Source: Rhea pennata
Taxonomy: Eukaryota > Chordata > Aves > Rheiformes > Rheidae
NCBI RefSeq assembly: GCF_028389875.1
Contig: NC_084673.1
Coordinates: 17,211,501 to 17,275,500, forward strand
Reading direction: 5' to 3'
Length of the DNA: 64,000 nt
Both the position numbers and the translations under genes were made by a program. The notes under the pieces were generated by a model that ran no database searches, was not told where the DNA came from, and saw nothing but the letters and a program-made list of their open reading frames with translations. Below, one piece after another: positions 37,901 to 48,847 of the stretch; position 1 is the first letter of the stretch, and each line of letters starts with the position of its first letter.

Positions 37901-40900
37901 TCCCAGGCTGCTGTTGTCACTGACTTAAGTTTCATGGCATGTTTTGCAACAAATTCTACCCTTCCTGAATTACACCTGAATTTCCTGCCTGTCCTGAATT
38001 TAGGAGATGTCACCCTCCTGAATTACAGTGTCATCCCCAACCCTCTTCCTCTTCCTAGTCACTCAGGATCCTTCCCCCAGAAGTCCTGTGTGAACTGACC
38101 TCGTGGAGCAGCAGCACTGGGCTAGCAGGTTGTTGTTTGCCTGCACGAGGATTTCCCATGATCTGCTGAGTGGACAGGAGCTGAGAGGGCCCCTGGCAAT
38201 TAGAGTTTCAGCCTTCTGGGCCATATAGCCACTGTTATATTTACAACAACCCAGCTTGCTGCTGAGGTGATATCTTTCAGAGCTCTTCTGAAAAAGAGCC
38301 AGAGCGTGTTGAATGAAGAGTTAAATCCTGACTAGAAGCATACAAACTGGCAGGTAGCTTCTGGCAAGAGCCGAGCGAGAGAGAAACAATGTGAAAACGA
38401 CATGGTCCAGGAAATACCGCTCTTGAAAGATTATGGTCATTATGGTCTAATTCACAGAGAACTGGAATAATGTCCCATCTCCTTCTTGCTTACCACAGAG
38501 ATTCAATTTATTTGCTTTTCACATTCTCATTGTGAAAAGAGATAGTTATCTTCCAAATCCTCCAGACTGAATCCATAATCCAACTGGATATATATAGCAA
38601 ACACATGATTTCATGTGTGCCTTAAAGCTAGACTTCTCACTGAAAACTTTAGGAGTGCCACTCTATTTAGAAGTTCAGCTCAGCTCCAACAGCAAAGCCA
38701 GGTTCAAAGTTCATGACTCTCTGGCCATAAAGGCTTGTGTGAGGCTGGGTGGAATGAGGTAGCCCTACAGCTACAAATAAGCTTGCAGCAAAAACATACC
38801 CTTCGATGCTGTTGTCATTGGCTTTCACCTTTGACAGCAGAATCTTTCCCTAAAGAATAATGGAAACAAATACTTTCCAAAAGATTTCCAGTATGTCGCT
38901 TCGCATACATATATGTAGTACTTCAAAACCTTATAACAGCGCTCCAGAAATTTACAGCACCAAGGAGCCCTATTTAGCTACGCCTTTCCATTAATTTGCT
39001 TATTTTTTTCCTCTAGCAGCATAATTATGTTAGAAATAAGGAAAGCAACTGTGTATTCATGGTCCAATTTAATAGGCTCCAATACTTCACTAAAGCACGT
39101 CAGTGGATCAGTTGGAGTTAATTATTATACAAGATTACATTGCAAATAACAACAGTTCATCAAAGAAATGTGTAAGGTCTGCCTTGTAACACAAAAGCAA
39201 GAAATCTCAAAGTTAAGTCTAAAATTATGTGTTTGCTTTTCCTCCTTAACTCGCTACATCATACTTAAAGCATTGCAGCCCCAAAGAAACATTGTTCAAG
39301 ACTGGATACTTTTTAGCTACCCCTTCTGATAACTGCAAAGCTGATTAAGGGGAAGGTGTTAGGATCAACTCTGAATTGTCTTGCTTTTGGAGATTTAATT
39401 AACTGGTTAATAACTGGCTAACTAATTGTGGAGTAGGATGCTGCTCAGAGTGAATCTGAATGTCATAACCTAGGTGCAGGAGATAGAGCTAGTGTTTGAA
39501 ATGGAGTGATCTTTACAAAACCGGGTTTCAAGGCAGAGCTATGAGCCGATCTTTCTGCTGCCTTCTCCCCTCCAAAAAAAAAGAATACCTACACTCTTTT
39601 AATTTGTACTTTCTATGGAGAACAAACAGCTTGTGAGGATTTTTTAAACAAAATATACTGGTCTTGCCTCTCCGGTTATTCCCTAGCCTTCCTCATACCT
39701 CAATAACGTGGATACATATAGAACAAAATAGGCTATTATTAGTTTTATTCAAAGACCACTGAAGTCAATAGAATGACAGCTGATGAATGTAATGGTTTTT
39801 AGATTAAACTCTAGGCTATTGCATCGCAAGTACCAAGGAAATAGAGGCTGACTCATTGAAAGGAAGGATTTTACTTGATTTACATTTATTGTGTTGCATT
39901 TGTTAAGATACACAAATGAGTGTGTCAGATGGCCTACCAGAAAAGTCAAAGAATCTTTCTTTCTCAAAGAATGAGCACCTAGTATTTTTAGTAATGGGTT
40001 TACGTTTTATGTTCTCTGTAGTACCAGAGGGGCCTCCAGCAGAAATTGGAACAATCAGGTTTGATAACCCTATCACTATATAAAAGATAGATAAAATAAC
40101 CATCTAAAGAATAAAAAATCTGTCAAGATTTCTTTATACAGTTGGTATAAGTAAAAAAAAGTAAGTAAGAAATATGTATATCACAGTGCTTCTTTTTTCA
40201 GTTTAATTTTCCACTCTGGAAACATGATTCTGCAGGGGGTATATACGCAGTTGAGCTACTAGTAAAAATAATTTTTTAAATTCAAGATTATAGAATCATT
40301 TTCAAATGAAATTTCTGTGTAAAATTTAGTCTTAAGAGATACCCAGAAGAATTGTTGTGCCTGCTACCTAACTCCTAAACAATATACATGGAAGGGTGAA
40401 AGCAGTGAAACCAAATACAAAGCTCGTTTAGTGCTATGTGGGCCTTGATCGGAATCGTTGTGTCCTACAAAATACGGTGATTGCATTTATATTGCAGAAA
40501 AGTAAAATAGCGTCCATTTGTGCTACTCCACGGTAGAAATAATTTTGATGATCTACGGTACTTTACAGTACCTTACAGTTACTTCACTACAGTACCTGAA
40601 GATTTGGCCCAGTATATTAGAAAAGCAATACTAAGAACTGTTTAATTACCTACACCAGATAGATGAGTGGCTGTCGCTTGACTTTGCCAGAGTCAGTTTT
40701 ACTGTGAAGTCTGCTTTCAAACTTGGTGAAATGAATGGTGCGTATACACACAGTGCTTGGTACAGGTAGGATGCTCTAACAACAAATTTCCCCCAAACTG
40801 ACATTTAGGGATAGCAGTGATCTTACCTGCATGCAAGTGCTTGAGTGCTTAGTTATTTTTGAGTGCTTATGAGTACACAACAGAATTCATATAAAAACAG

Positions 40901-42424
40901 AATTCTAGCTGATTACATGTTCAAGAGCAGTTTCAAGACAGACTGATACTAAAACTACATTTAACAGATGATAATAAGTAGCACCCTGCAAGCCAAGTCT
41001 GTAGATTCCTTGGGGCTTATGGGCTACTTCTGAGGAGTCTACAAAAAAGTAATTAAGAAGAGTAAATCTATTGTCAGTTGACTTCAGTTTGCTATATAGG
41101 AACTGTATCAGATCTACTGGAAAATGCTTAAGATTCTTCAAATTGCTATGAGGTGAGAATTGCTATTACAAAACCCTTTCACATTTCTTTTTACTTCTTA
41201 CGCCTTCTGTTATGCTGAAATAGCAATCAAATAATCAGTCAATTTTATACTGTAATTATCAAGATCTAGCACAGTTGCTGCAAGGTGTGAGTTACAAAGC
41301 CAAACAACTTTTAATTAGAAAATCAGTTTTATAAAATATAAGAACACGTCTCTTAATATTGGATACACTGTTAATATGAGACTGAAAACACTTCTTTTTT
41401 TCAAATAAACCACTGCTTTTCTGAAGGATTTGCTTGTCTCCTGAACACTGCACATTATCAGAACCACATTGTGTTATTCATATCAGTGCAAGTGTACAAC
41501 TGTAGTCATCTTTATACTCTCAGTTAATCCCACTGAAATCAATAAAACAAATCAGGTTAGGTGAAATTCATCTCTGATGCAGATGGAGGATGCAAGTCCT
41601 TTGTGAAAGACAAAATACGATTTAAAGGCTGTGAGTTAGGTCTTTTGGTATACAAGGGTCAAAATTTCCTGCCTGTGGGTTAGACTGTGATGTTATAGTA
41701 GGATATGTCTCTCCTTCATCATGATTTTACTCTGCTGTCTTCTCAGATGCTGGACTGTTCTGTAAATTCCCTCTATTAACAGCTTGTTAGCATCATTTGC
41801 CTTTTCATTCCAGTTACTGTCTTGTTAGACCTTGAGATGCTGTTTAAATTGGATGGTAGGTTAAGTCTCTAGCTGAAAAAAAAAATCTTGATAGCTGCTC
41901 ATTCTTTCCATGTATGCTATTGAGTATTGCTTTCTTTTGAGAAAATACTCCATGTTCATGGAAGTTTTCCAAAGACATTGTCAGTAGAAGACACTATTAC
42001 TGTATAGTTCAGACTATTACAGCTCTGAACTGAGGTAAACTGAGTTATGGCATTATACAAACACATATTGGGAGGAAAATAGGCTTTTTATTTGCAAAGT
42101 TATGTGATTATAGATGAGAGCACAGCTAACAGAGACAGCAAACAGACTCAGTAGTTTGTGCAGCAACATCTAAGCTCTGCTTAGAGCTTTTGAGGACCTT
42201 GTTGCAAGCTGTGGGGGCTTTCTGGGGACCCCTGAGGAACTAGAGGGTGGCTGCTGCTAACAGGAAAGGCCTTAACTTCTCCTGGGAGAAGCTCTAGCTA
42301 GGTGTAGCTGCTGCTAATGAGCTCTCTTGATTGTCCCTGATCAGAGAGAGTTGGGGCCTTTGATCCATGTGGTCCTTGATTAGGATGGGTCAAGCAACCT
42401 GTGAGTCAGTGCTAGGGAGAGAGC

Positions 42425-42432
42425 TATATAAG
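42425..42432 (+). promoter_or_regulatory. TATA-like box in the CR1 leader
   Basis: TATATAAG lies at the start of the GC-richer leader and about 37 bases before a CAGTAGTTTGTG motif that is also present at 42,149. It may be a relic promoter of the element, or chance. Confidence 0.3.
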
Positions 42433-42719
42433 AGACAGGGCCAGAGCACAGCTCCCAGAAGCAGTAGTTTGTGGAGCAGTTTCTGCAGAGGAGTGCAAGA
42501 AGGCACCTATCATTTCTAGTACTAGCAGTGTATGCTTCCTCAGATATTGTCGTGACATGCTGCAGAATGTGTTTTCCAGCAGCTGTGTCAGAGGCTTTGA
42601 CCCAGAGAGACCCTCTAACAGCAGATGCAGTTCGCCAAGTCTCAGGCTGCAGGGAGTGCTGGGGGCCTCTATCTGAGGCCTGGGCTGACAGTTAGCTCCC
42701 CTGCAGAAGGTGTGCTGCT

Positions 42720-43529
42720 GTTGAAAAGTTGTGTTGTTAGGTAAATGAGATTTATGAAGAAGTCAGTAGGCTGCATAGCATCTGAGACGATGAGCAAAAG
42801 ATAGACAGGGTGTTCTCAGAGACCACACAGCTCCAGGAGTCCCCATTAGTGTAGCTGCTGGAAGGGCTCTGTGCCATGTGAAGGAGCGCATCATAACATC
42901 GTAAAAGAAGGCTGGAAACTGGTCACTTCTTTTAGGAGGAGAAAAACTCTTACTCCTCCTGAAGACTTGCAATTGAAGTGACCTCCAGGATGAGTAGGAG
43001 CTGGGCATGGTTTCCAGAGAAGCAGCTAGGCCAACGGACCCTGGGCCTTGTGGGAACACCCAGAAGAAGCAGCGAGCGATTGTTGTTGGTGATCCCTGCT
43101 GCAGGGGACAGAGGCATCTATCTGCTGACTTGACTACTTGTCTAGAGAGGTTTGTTGCCTGCCAGGGGCTCAAATATGAGGTGTCATCAAAAGACTGCCA
43201 AGGTTTTTCCACACATTGGCTATTGCCCTCTGCTGCTCTTCCACATGGGCACTAATGATACCAACGGCAAATTAGAAACCATCAGACAGGGTTTCAGAAC
43301 TCTGGGGATGGGGGTCAAGGGCCTAGGAGCCCAGGTCATTTTCTTCTCAGCCCTGCCAGTGTGGGGAAAGAATGGGAGGAAGAGTAGATGCATTTTCCAA
43401 GTTAACAGCGGGTTGTGCTGCTGCTGTTGGCAACAGGGTTTTGGTTTCTACGACCGTGTGACCCTGTTTGAAGATAGACAACTGATGGGGAGAGATGGGA
43501 TCCACCTCAATAAGCATGTGCGTCTTTGA
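42720..43529 (+). pseudogene. CR1 ORF1 (coiled coil plus SGNH esterase) remnant
   Basis: CR1 ORF1 products are RNA-binding/chaperone-type proteins, and many carry an SGNH-family esterase domain (reported for CR1-like elements by Kapitonov and Jurka). Here the N-terminal part shows EEVSRLHSI and DRVFSETTQLQESP-like segments separated by a stop, then GWKLVTS. The esterase follows: the nucleophile block reads VVGDPCCRG at 43,079-43,105, GTNDT is at 43,248-43,262, GFGFYDRVTLFED is near 43,437-43,475, and the Asp/His block DGIHL is at 43,494-43,508. The serine expected after GD is a proline (43,094-43,096). A frameshift between about 43,180 and 43,215 moves the reading frame. Catalytically dead and not translated as one protein. 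Confidence 0.85.
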
Positions 43530-43639
43530 CAACAGGTTGGCCAGCCTGGTAAGGAGGGCTTTAAAGATGGGAGAAGGGGAGAGTTATAGAGACAGAGTAG
43601 TCAGCGAAATGCGGCTGAAGTCGAGATGCCTCCAGTGGG

Positions 43640-44193
43640 TGCATGCAGCCAGGGAAATGCATATGGACAGGGCTATGGAGAATCCTCTTGCACCCTCCCA
43701 GGAAATCTGCATGCTCAATTACCTCTCTGAAATGCCTGTACACCAGTGCACGCAGCACAGGGAATAAACAGGGAGAATTAGAAAATTGTGTGTGGTTGCA
43801 GGGCCATGATCTCATTACAGTTACAGAGCCATGGTGGGATAGCTTGCATGACTGGAATGTGGTCATGGATGGCTACGTGCTTTTTAGGAAAGACAGGCCA
43901 GGGAAGTGAGGTAGTGGAGATGTTCTTTATGTGAGAGAGCAACTGGAATGTATCTATGTGCCTAAGGGTGGATGAAGAGTGAGTGGAGAGTTTATGGGTA
44001 AGGATAAGGGCAGGCTAACATGGGTGACACTGTTGTGGGTGTTTACTACATGCCACCTGATCAGAAAGAGGAAGTCAGTGAGGCCTTCTACAGACAGCTG
44101 GAGGTAGTTTCACGATCACAGGCCCTGGTTCTCATGGGGGACTTCAGCCACCCTGGTATCTGCTGGAAAGACAACAAACACAGCCAGGCATGA
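43640..44193 (+). pseudogene. CR1 ORF2 endonuclease domain remnant
   Basis: This is the N-terminal apurinic-like endonuclease domain of ORF2, which in intact elements nicks target DNA to prime reverse transcription. Motifs seen in order are LKCLYTSARS (about 43,727-43,756), VTEPWWDS with the catalytic-type glutamate (near 43,818-43,841), GYVLFRKDRPGK, LYVREQLEC, then in another frame VGVYYMPPDQ and VLMGDFSHP (near 44,133-44,160). The family normally has GDFN or GDFNYP at the last position. An in-frame TGA at 43,907-43,909, a later stop and at least one frameshift break it. The domain ends shortly before its expected C-terminus and no reverse transcriptase follows. Confidence 0.88.
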
Positions 44194-44195
44194 AC

Positions 44196-47036
44196 AGAAG
44201 AATATGTTTTGGTCATTATATACAGAAATAAAAGTATTCAGTGTCAGATTTTGCACAGGATATACTCCCAAGATTGTCTAAAATCTGTGTATGGAGATAT
44301 GAAAAAAAAGAAAAGAAAGAAGATTCACTTTATTAATAATGTATATGAGATATCATTACTTTCTGATTTACTGTTTCCTTAAACCTCTAATATAGGTGGA
44401 CACAGCAAAAGTACAGGTTTAAATAAGAATTGCAGGGGTGCATTATGCCAGCAGCTTAGCATACAGTTAATCAGAACATAGAAGGTAATATAAATTGTTT
44501 CTGACATTATGGGACTACAATAACCCAGCCCCCTAGCTATTAGGAAAACTAGAAGTATGCACTCTGAAGATAGCCTAAACCCAGGAAAAAATAAGACATT
44601 TGTATGTACTGTTTCTACATTTGTGTCTTAGTTGTGCAATTGTAATGTATATAGTTAATTCCTATAATGATCTGTATTCAGTTCTGATAAAAGTTTTTTG
44701 CAAGAAATTGCTTCTGCTACCTAAAGTTGAATTAGTCTCCAATAATGGAATAATGACTTAATATTATTAAGAGCTTTCGTTTTTGACTCTTACTATACAG
44801 ATCTTGATAATCCATCTATGTGTTAGAACATATTCCCATATGCTAGACCATATTACTATTCTCCTCAAATGTATTGGGTAAAATCCCAGCTCCTATGACA
44901 GAGGTGATAAACCTCTATACATTCCTATAGTTCGGGGATGTCACTTGTTGACCGTTCTTAGCAAAAAATGAGTAACAAAAATAAATCATTCATTTAGTCT
45001 TATATTCTGGCTCTAATACTAATCAGTATAAAAACTTTCAGAGAAGGTGAGACGTACTGTAAACTCCTGTCATGCATGAGGAGAAAGGTCTTCCTCTAGG
45101 CGTACAGTAGCCGCTCTTTACCATAAGCCATGAATATTAATCACCCAACATTTTTTTCCTAAAGAATTTGCATTTGTTATTCTAATTCATTAAGAATTTC
45201 AACATTTTAGAAACAGAAAACTATTTTTGCCAAGAATATTGTGTAGAAGGGAGCTTTGTAGATTAACTATAAATTGCATGACAAAATCTTTTTAAAGTAT
45301 CTCTTATCTGCTGCCTTTTAATTTCATTTTATTTCATTTTATTGCATGGCAATGAAAGGTAAATAGGAGAGCTTCAGTAGTTTTTTCTGTGTACACTCAT
45401 AATTTAATCAAATCTTAACTAGATGTCCTTTTGACCTGCTTTACAAAGTATATGAAGCTGTCTGCATTCATTTTTCCTCTTTTGACACTGTACTTTCCCC
45501 TTGACTCCTGATATCTGTTGTTTCATCTTCTCTCTGAATCCCTTTTCATCTTTGCTTTTGTCTCTCCCACTATCACTCTATCTGTAAACTGTCTACTGTA
45601 GAACTAATCAGGTTAGCTAATCAAAATGCTGACATTAACATAAAGTTCAGTTAATTGTGTTCCCTCTGTTTTATGAAGAAAAAAAACAGGGGGAACTATA
45701 GCATGCAACTGGAAGTGCATTTGTCAGTTATGACCTGGTTTAGTTGTATTGACAGACAATAACATCTAGAAACTCACTTCACTAAACTTCTCAATTGCAA
45801 TTAGAAATAGGAATTACAAAAGTCAGCTTAGTACATCTAGGGTGAAATTTGAGCCAACCAAGTCCCAGTGTGGATTTTGCCATGACTTAATGTTAATGCC
45901 ATGGGTTCTCTGTGAGAACGTTGTGTCCCAAATTCCATAGCCTTTTTCTGATCCAGTATTTGACATTACAGCGGGAACATATTATCTAATTATAAGTCAT
46001 TACCTCGTCCTGCTCAGGTAGATAGTGCTTAGAATCCCCTAGTGTTCCAAATGACTGTAAATTGTCTAAACATGTAGCTCTGATTATGCTGCAGAATATT
46101 GGTTGTATATAGTTAGGGAAGGTTGGGGAAAGCATCTGGCATGACTTCAGTTACCATGGAACTCATTGACCTGAGTCACTGAGCATCCCTAGCAAACTAT
46201 GTAAACTATTTGCTTGACATGAATATCCACATAAAGCCAGCTAAACTCCTACCATTTTGACCTAGGATAGACTGGGCTTGCTGTAAAACATGAGAAAGAT
46301 TGTCTGGGATGGGTCTCTCCCAAAACCTATACGAGACAGCTGCTATCCTATTTGTATCTTCAGATCTTACCATGAGACGACTGTCCAGGCAAAAAGTAAA
46401 GTGATTTAACAAGAGTGCTAATAATAATATGTGTATTTAGGGCTCCAGAAGGACAAATGTGGATGATGATGAAAGCTATTTGTCTGTTAGCACAGATTCA
46501 TTTTAGATTATAACTAGATTTTCCATTTTGAGATAGGGTAGTTAAGCACCATTTGTCTTGAGATGATGTGCCCATCCTATTGGCTGCTTATGAAAACAAG
46601 ATGCTGCCACATCCCATGCTCATTCTCCTATCCCTGGCTATTTCATCTTTTCTCTTGTGCTAACATCTGCAACATTAAACATTTTTTTTCGTATTTTTTT
46701 CAGCACATCATCAGCTGTCAGTGTGGCATGTAGCAGTCAGCCTGGAATACAGCTTCAGGTACAAGAACTTTTGTGGCAGCAGGTGAACAGAAAGCAAGCA
46801 GGCCACCAAGAAAGGACATAGAAGAGAGAGGACAGCAGGAATGTGTGGAGAGTGTGTTAGAAATAGGCTGGAGGTAGGTACAGTAGTGAGAGAGAAGTAG
46901 CTTGCAACCAGAAAGACAAATTCTTAGTTTATAGGAACATGCTTTTAACGAGCATTTTGAATGTCTAAACTTCAGATACCTATCTGCAGCTCTCAGGTCT
47001 ATTATGCTCGCAAAAGACACACGAGAGAGAAGAGTG
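44196..47036. other. Intergenic AT-rich DNA, no gene recognised
   Basis: I see no exon here. AGGGTGAAATTTGAGCCAAC at about 45,840 followed by GGATTTTGCCATGACTTAAT resembles one arm and the centre of the palindromic repeats seen elsewhere in the window, but too weakly for a separate call. An A-rich run lies at about 44,303-44,323. Confidence 0.55.
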
Positions 47037-47246
47037 CTCTACAGTGGTTAAAGCCCAGGCATTGCTCATGATTTTATTTCTGGGTCTGAAGCTTCTTGCC
47101 TAGATGAGCTGGGTCAGTTGCTTTCCATGATTTTTAGGTTTTCACATCTGTAAGAGGAGAAAACAATCCTACTTCAGAGGCATGTTACAGAATTCACAGA
47201 TAATATTTGTGAAGTGCTTTGAGCTTGAAGAGCACTATATAAAATG
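47037..47246 (+). mobile_element. MIR/CORE-SINE remnant upstream of GRIA3
   Basis: CTACAGTGGTTAAAGCCCA (decayed tRNA-like head), GAGCTGGGTCAGTTGCTTTC, TTTTCACATCTGTAAGAGGA (core) and GAAGTGCTTTGAGCTTGAAG with AGCACTATATAAAATGG (tail) occur in consensus order. The tail form 'aagcgctttgagatcctcggatgaaaggcgctatataaatg' is typical of reptile/bird CORE-SINEs. It lies about 1.6 kb upstream of the GRIA3 start codon. Confidence 0.75.
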
Positions 47247-48300
47247 GCCTTTATACTCCAGGGACCACCACAGATGACCATTTCTTTAAATAGAGAGATC
47301 AAGCGACAACTGCCATCTCCACCAAAACAGGGGACATTACCAGGCATCCTGCAGCCTGATTCCCCACCCCTGCCTGCACTGGAATAAGACTCCCCTCTTC
47401 TGGGAATCATTCTCATCCAGGGACCCAGACATCTGTCAGCCAATGCATTTCCCTGGGAGTGAAGCAGGAGTCACTGATGTGCTGCTGAGGGCATACAAAC
47501 GTTCAGCAGCTCCTGCTTGATGAGTGTGATGTCCAGTGCCACCGTGTCTTTCTTATGTGTGTTTTCTTACAATACACTGCAGCCAGCACCACTGGGTATT
47601 TTACAAATGCAGAAACCGACTGCTTTTGATAGTGTCCCTAACTCAACTGAACATAGACCAGAAAAACACCAGTCTGAGATTAAGAAAGAAAAGAAAAGCA
47701 GAGAGGGACCAAAGGGCGCTGTCCTGCTGAAATCAGAGGAAGACGAGACATCGAGTGAAGAACGATCTCCCCTGAGCCGAGGAGATGGACTGGGGTGACC
47801 TAATGTCTCTTTTCTGTCTCCATTTTGTACTATTCTCTGAGCCTCAAAGCAGCAAAAAGAGGAAAGAGCTGCAGGATCTGCAGAGTGAAGGAGACGGGCG
47901 CAGTGCTAACACACAAGAGCACCTCGCTTGGCGGCAGCCGCGCGGTAGCTGCCTCCGCGCAGGCAGGCCCGGGGCAAAACGAGAAATCGGGCAGCGGCGA
48001 CGCTCCCCGACACCCGCCGCCCGTCCGCCGCCGCCGTGGCCCCCGCTGGGCCACCCGCCGCCCCTCGTGCTGGGGCAGCGCCACGGCGAGAGGCTCCCCG
48101 CCCGGGAGGCTGCATCCCTTCAGGGGCTCGTCCCTTCAGGGCAGGCTTGGCAGCGCCTCCGCGTTCCCCCGCGTGCGGTAACCCGGCCCTCGGCTTGCGG
48201 GCGCCGGGCCCCCCACCCCGCTCCCCTCAGGGCGGGCGGCCTGGCGCCGCTCCCGCCCGCCCCTTCCCGCCTCGGCCGGCGGGCGGGACCCCGGCTCGCG

Positions 48301-48329
48301 CCCCCCGCCCCGCCCCGCCCCGCCCCGCC
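48301..48329. promoter_or_regulatory. Tandem GC boxes (Sp1/KLF type)
   Basis: Four to five head-to-tail CCCCGCCC-like units with a 5-base period (CCCCG) form one block about 520 bases upstream of the GRIA3 ATG. These fit the Sp1/KLF consensus and suggest the core promoter lies just downstream. Confidence 0.6.
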
Positions 48330-48632
48330 TCAGCGCGGCGCCCCCCGCGCTCGCACACACGCCGAGGCGATGCAGCTTTAAAGGGGCAGCCGCAGCCGCC
48401 GGCCCACGTGAGGCCGGGGAGCTCCCTGCGCCCGCAGCCCGCGCCGCCGCCGCCGGGAGACGCCAGCGCCGCCCGCCCGCCCGCCTCACGCCAAGTTTGA
48501 TCGATCTCCCCCGCCCGGCCCGGGCGGAGCAGCCTCGGCGGCGCGGGGTGCTGCCGCCGCGCCGCTACCCACCATCTTTGGGGGAAGTCCCTGCGCCGGG
48601 GGGGGCCGCGGAGACGGGCACCGGCGCAGCCA

Positions 48633-48656
48633 ATGAGCCCTGCCAGGCTGGGGTGA
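48633..48656 (+). promoter_or_regulatory. Upstream ORF 1 in the GRIA3 leader
   Basis: ATGAGCCCTGCC starts a seven-residue frame (MSPARLG) that stops at TGA 48,654-48,656, out of frame with GRIA3. It is relevant only if transcription starts upstream of 48,633, which the GC-box position suggests but does not prove. Confidence 0.5.
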
Positions 48657-48794
48657 AGAGGAGCGGAGAGGGAGTGGGAGAGGAGAGAGGAAAAGAGACG
48701 ACGGGAAGGAAGCGGGGGGCGTCCGCGTCCTCCTGCTCCTGCCTCTCCTCGCCGCCGCCGGCGTCGCCGCTGCCCCGCGCCCGCCGCTGCGCCC

Positions 48795-48821
48795 ATGCCC
48801 GCGCCGCCCGCCTCGCTGTAG
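48795..48821 (+). promoter_or_regulatory. Upstream ORF 2 in the GRIA3 leader
   Basis: The upstream ATG has CCC on both sides of it and opens an eight-residue frame (MPAPPASL) ending at TAG 48,819-48,821, 26 bases before the GRIA3 ATG. The intercistronic gap is very short, so ribosomes translating this frame would rarely reinitiate at the main start. The upstream ATG lacks both purine -3 and G+4, so leaky scanning is likely. Confidence 0.5.
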
Positions 48822-48847
48822 CGACTCAGCCGCCGGGGCCGGAGAAA

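Larger units (their letters stand above)
28177..42148. other. Intergenic AT-rich DNA with scattered old repeats, no gene recognised
   Basis: No coding gene is supported over about 14 kb. The stretch contains an AT-rich degenerate tandem region and several palindromic repeats, listed separately. A minus-strand open frame of about 130 codons at 33,688-34,080 opens with GTG, not ATG, and shows no domain. A short segment near 30,537-30,600 (CTGTTGACTTCAGTGCTG) resembles the centre of another palindromic repeat. A small imperfect palindrome with tandem ACAGTACCTT units lies at about 40,555-40,602. Confidence 0.55.
42149..44195 (+). mobile_element. Decayed CR1 LINE retaining the 5' half (leader, ORF1, start of ORF2)
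   Basis: This roughly 2 kb block is coherent with the front half of a CR1 element. It has a GC-richer leader with a TATA-like motif, then ORF1 (coiled-coil-like segment near 42,745-42,830, SGNH esterase at about 43,080-43,510), then the start of ORF2 with endonuclease motifs (43,724-44,193). Similarity stops near 44,195 without the reverse transcriptase or the 3' end. Stops and frameshifts occur throughout, so it is older than the 26.8 kb copy. Retention of the 5' half with loss of the 3' half is the reverse of the usual CR1 copy, and implies a later deletion or rearrangement. The left limit is approximate. RepeatMasker would show whether the leader is truly CR1. Confidence 0.85.

Noticed and set aside
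42149..42720. Possible solo LTR of an endogenous retrovirus
   Set aside because: The TATA-like box suggested this, but no TG...CA ends, polyadenylation signal or target duplication could be defined, and the block leads directly into CR1 ORF1. CR1 leader is the simpler reading, though not proven.
47517..47798. 93-codon Lys/Glu-rich frame just upstream of the GRIA3 island
   Set aside because: It lies in a purine-rich tract, which produces Lys/Glu/Arg-rich frames by composition. No homology is recognised and there is no splice context.
47785..48500. Plus-strand frames of 154-198 codons in the GRIA3 promoter
   Set aside because: They are Pro/Arg/Ala-rich shadows of CpG-island sequence in overlapping frames, with no recognisable protein and no conserved start.
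48497..48847. In-frame extension upstream of the GRIA3 ATG
   Set aside because: The frame is open but starts with TTG and contains no ATG. The ATG at 48,848 gives the expected signal peptide and mature sequence.
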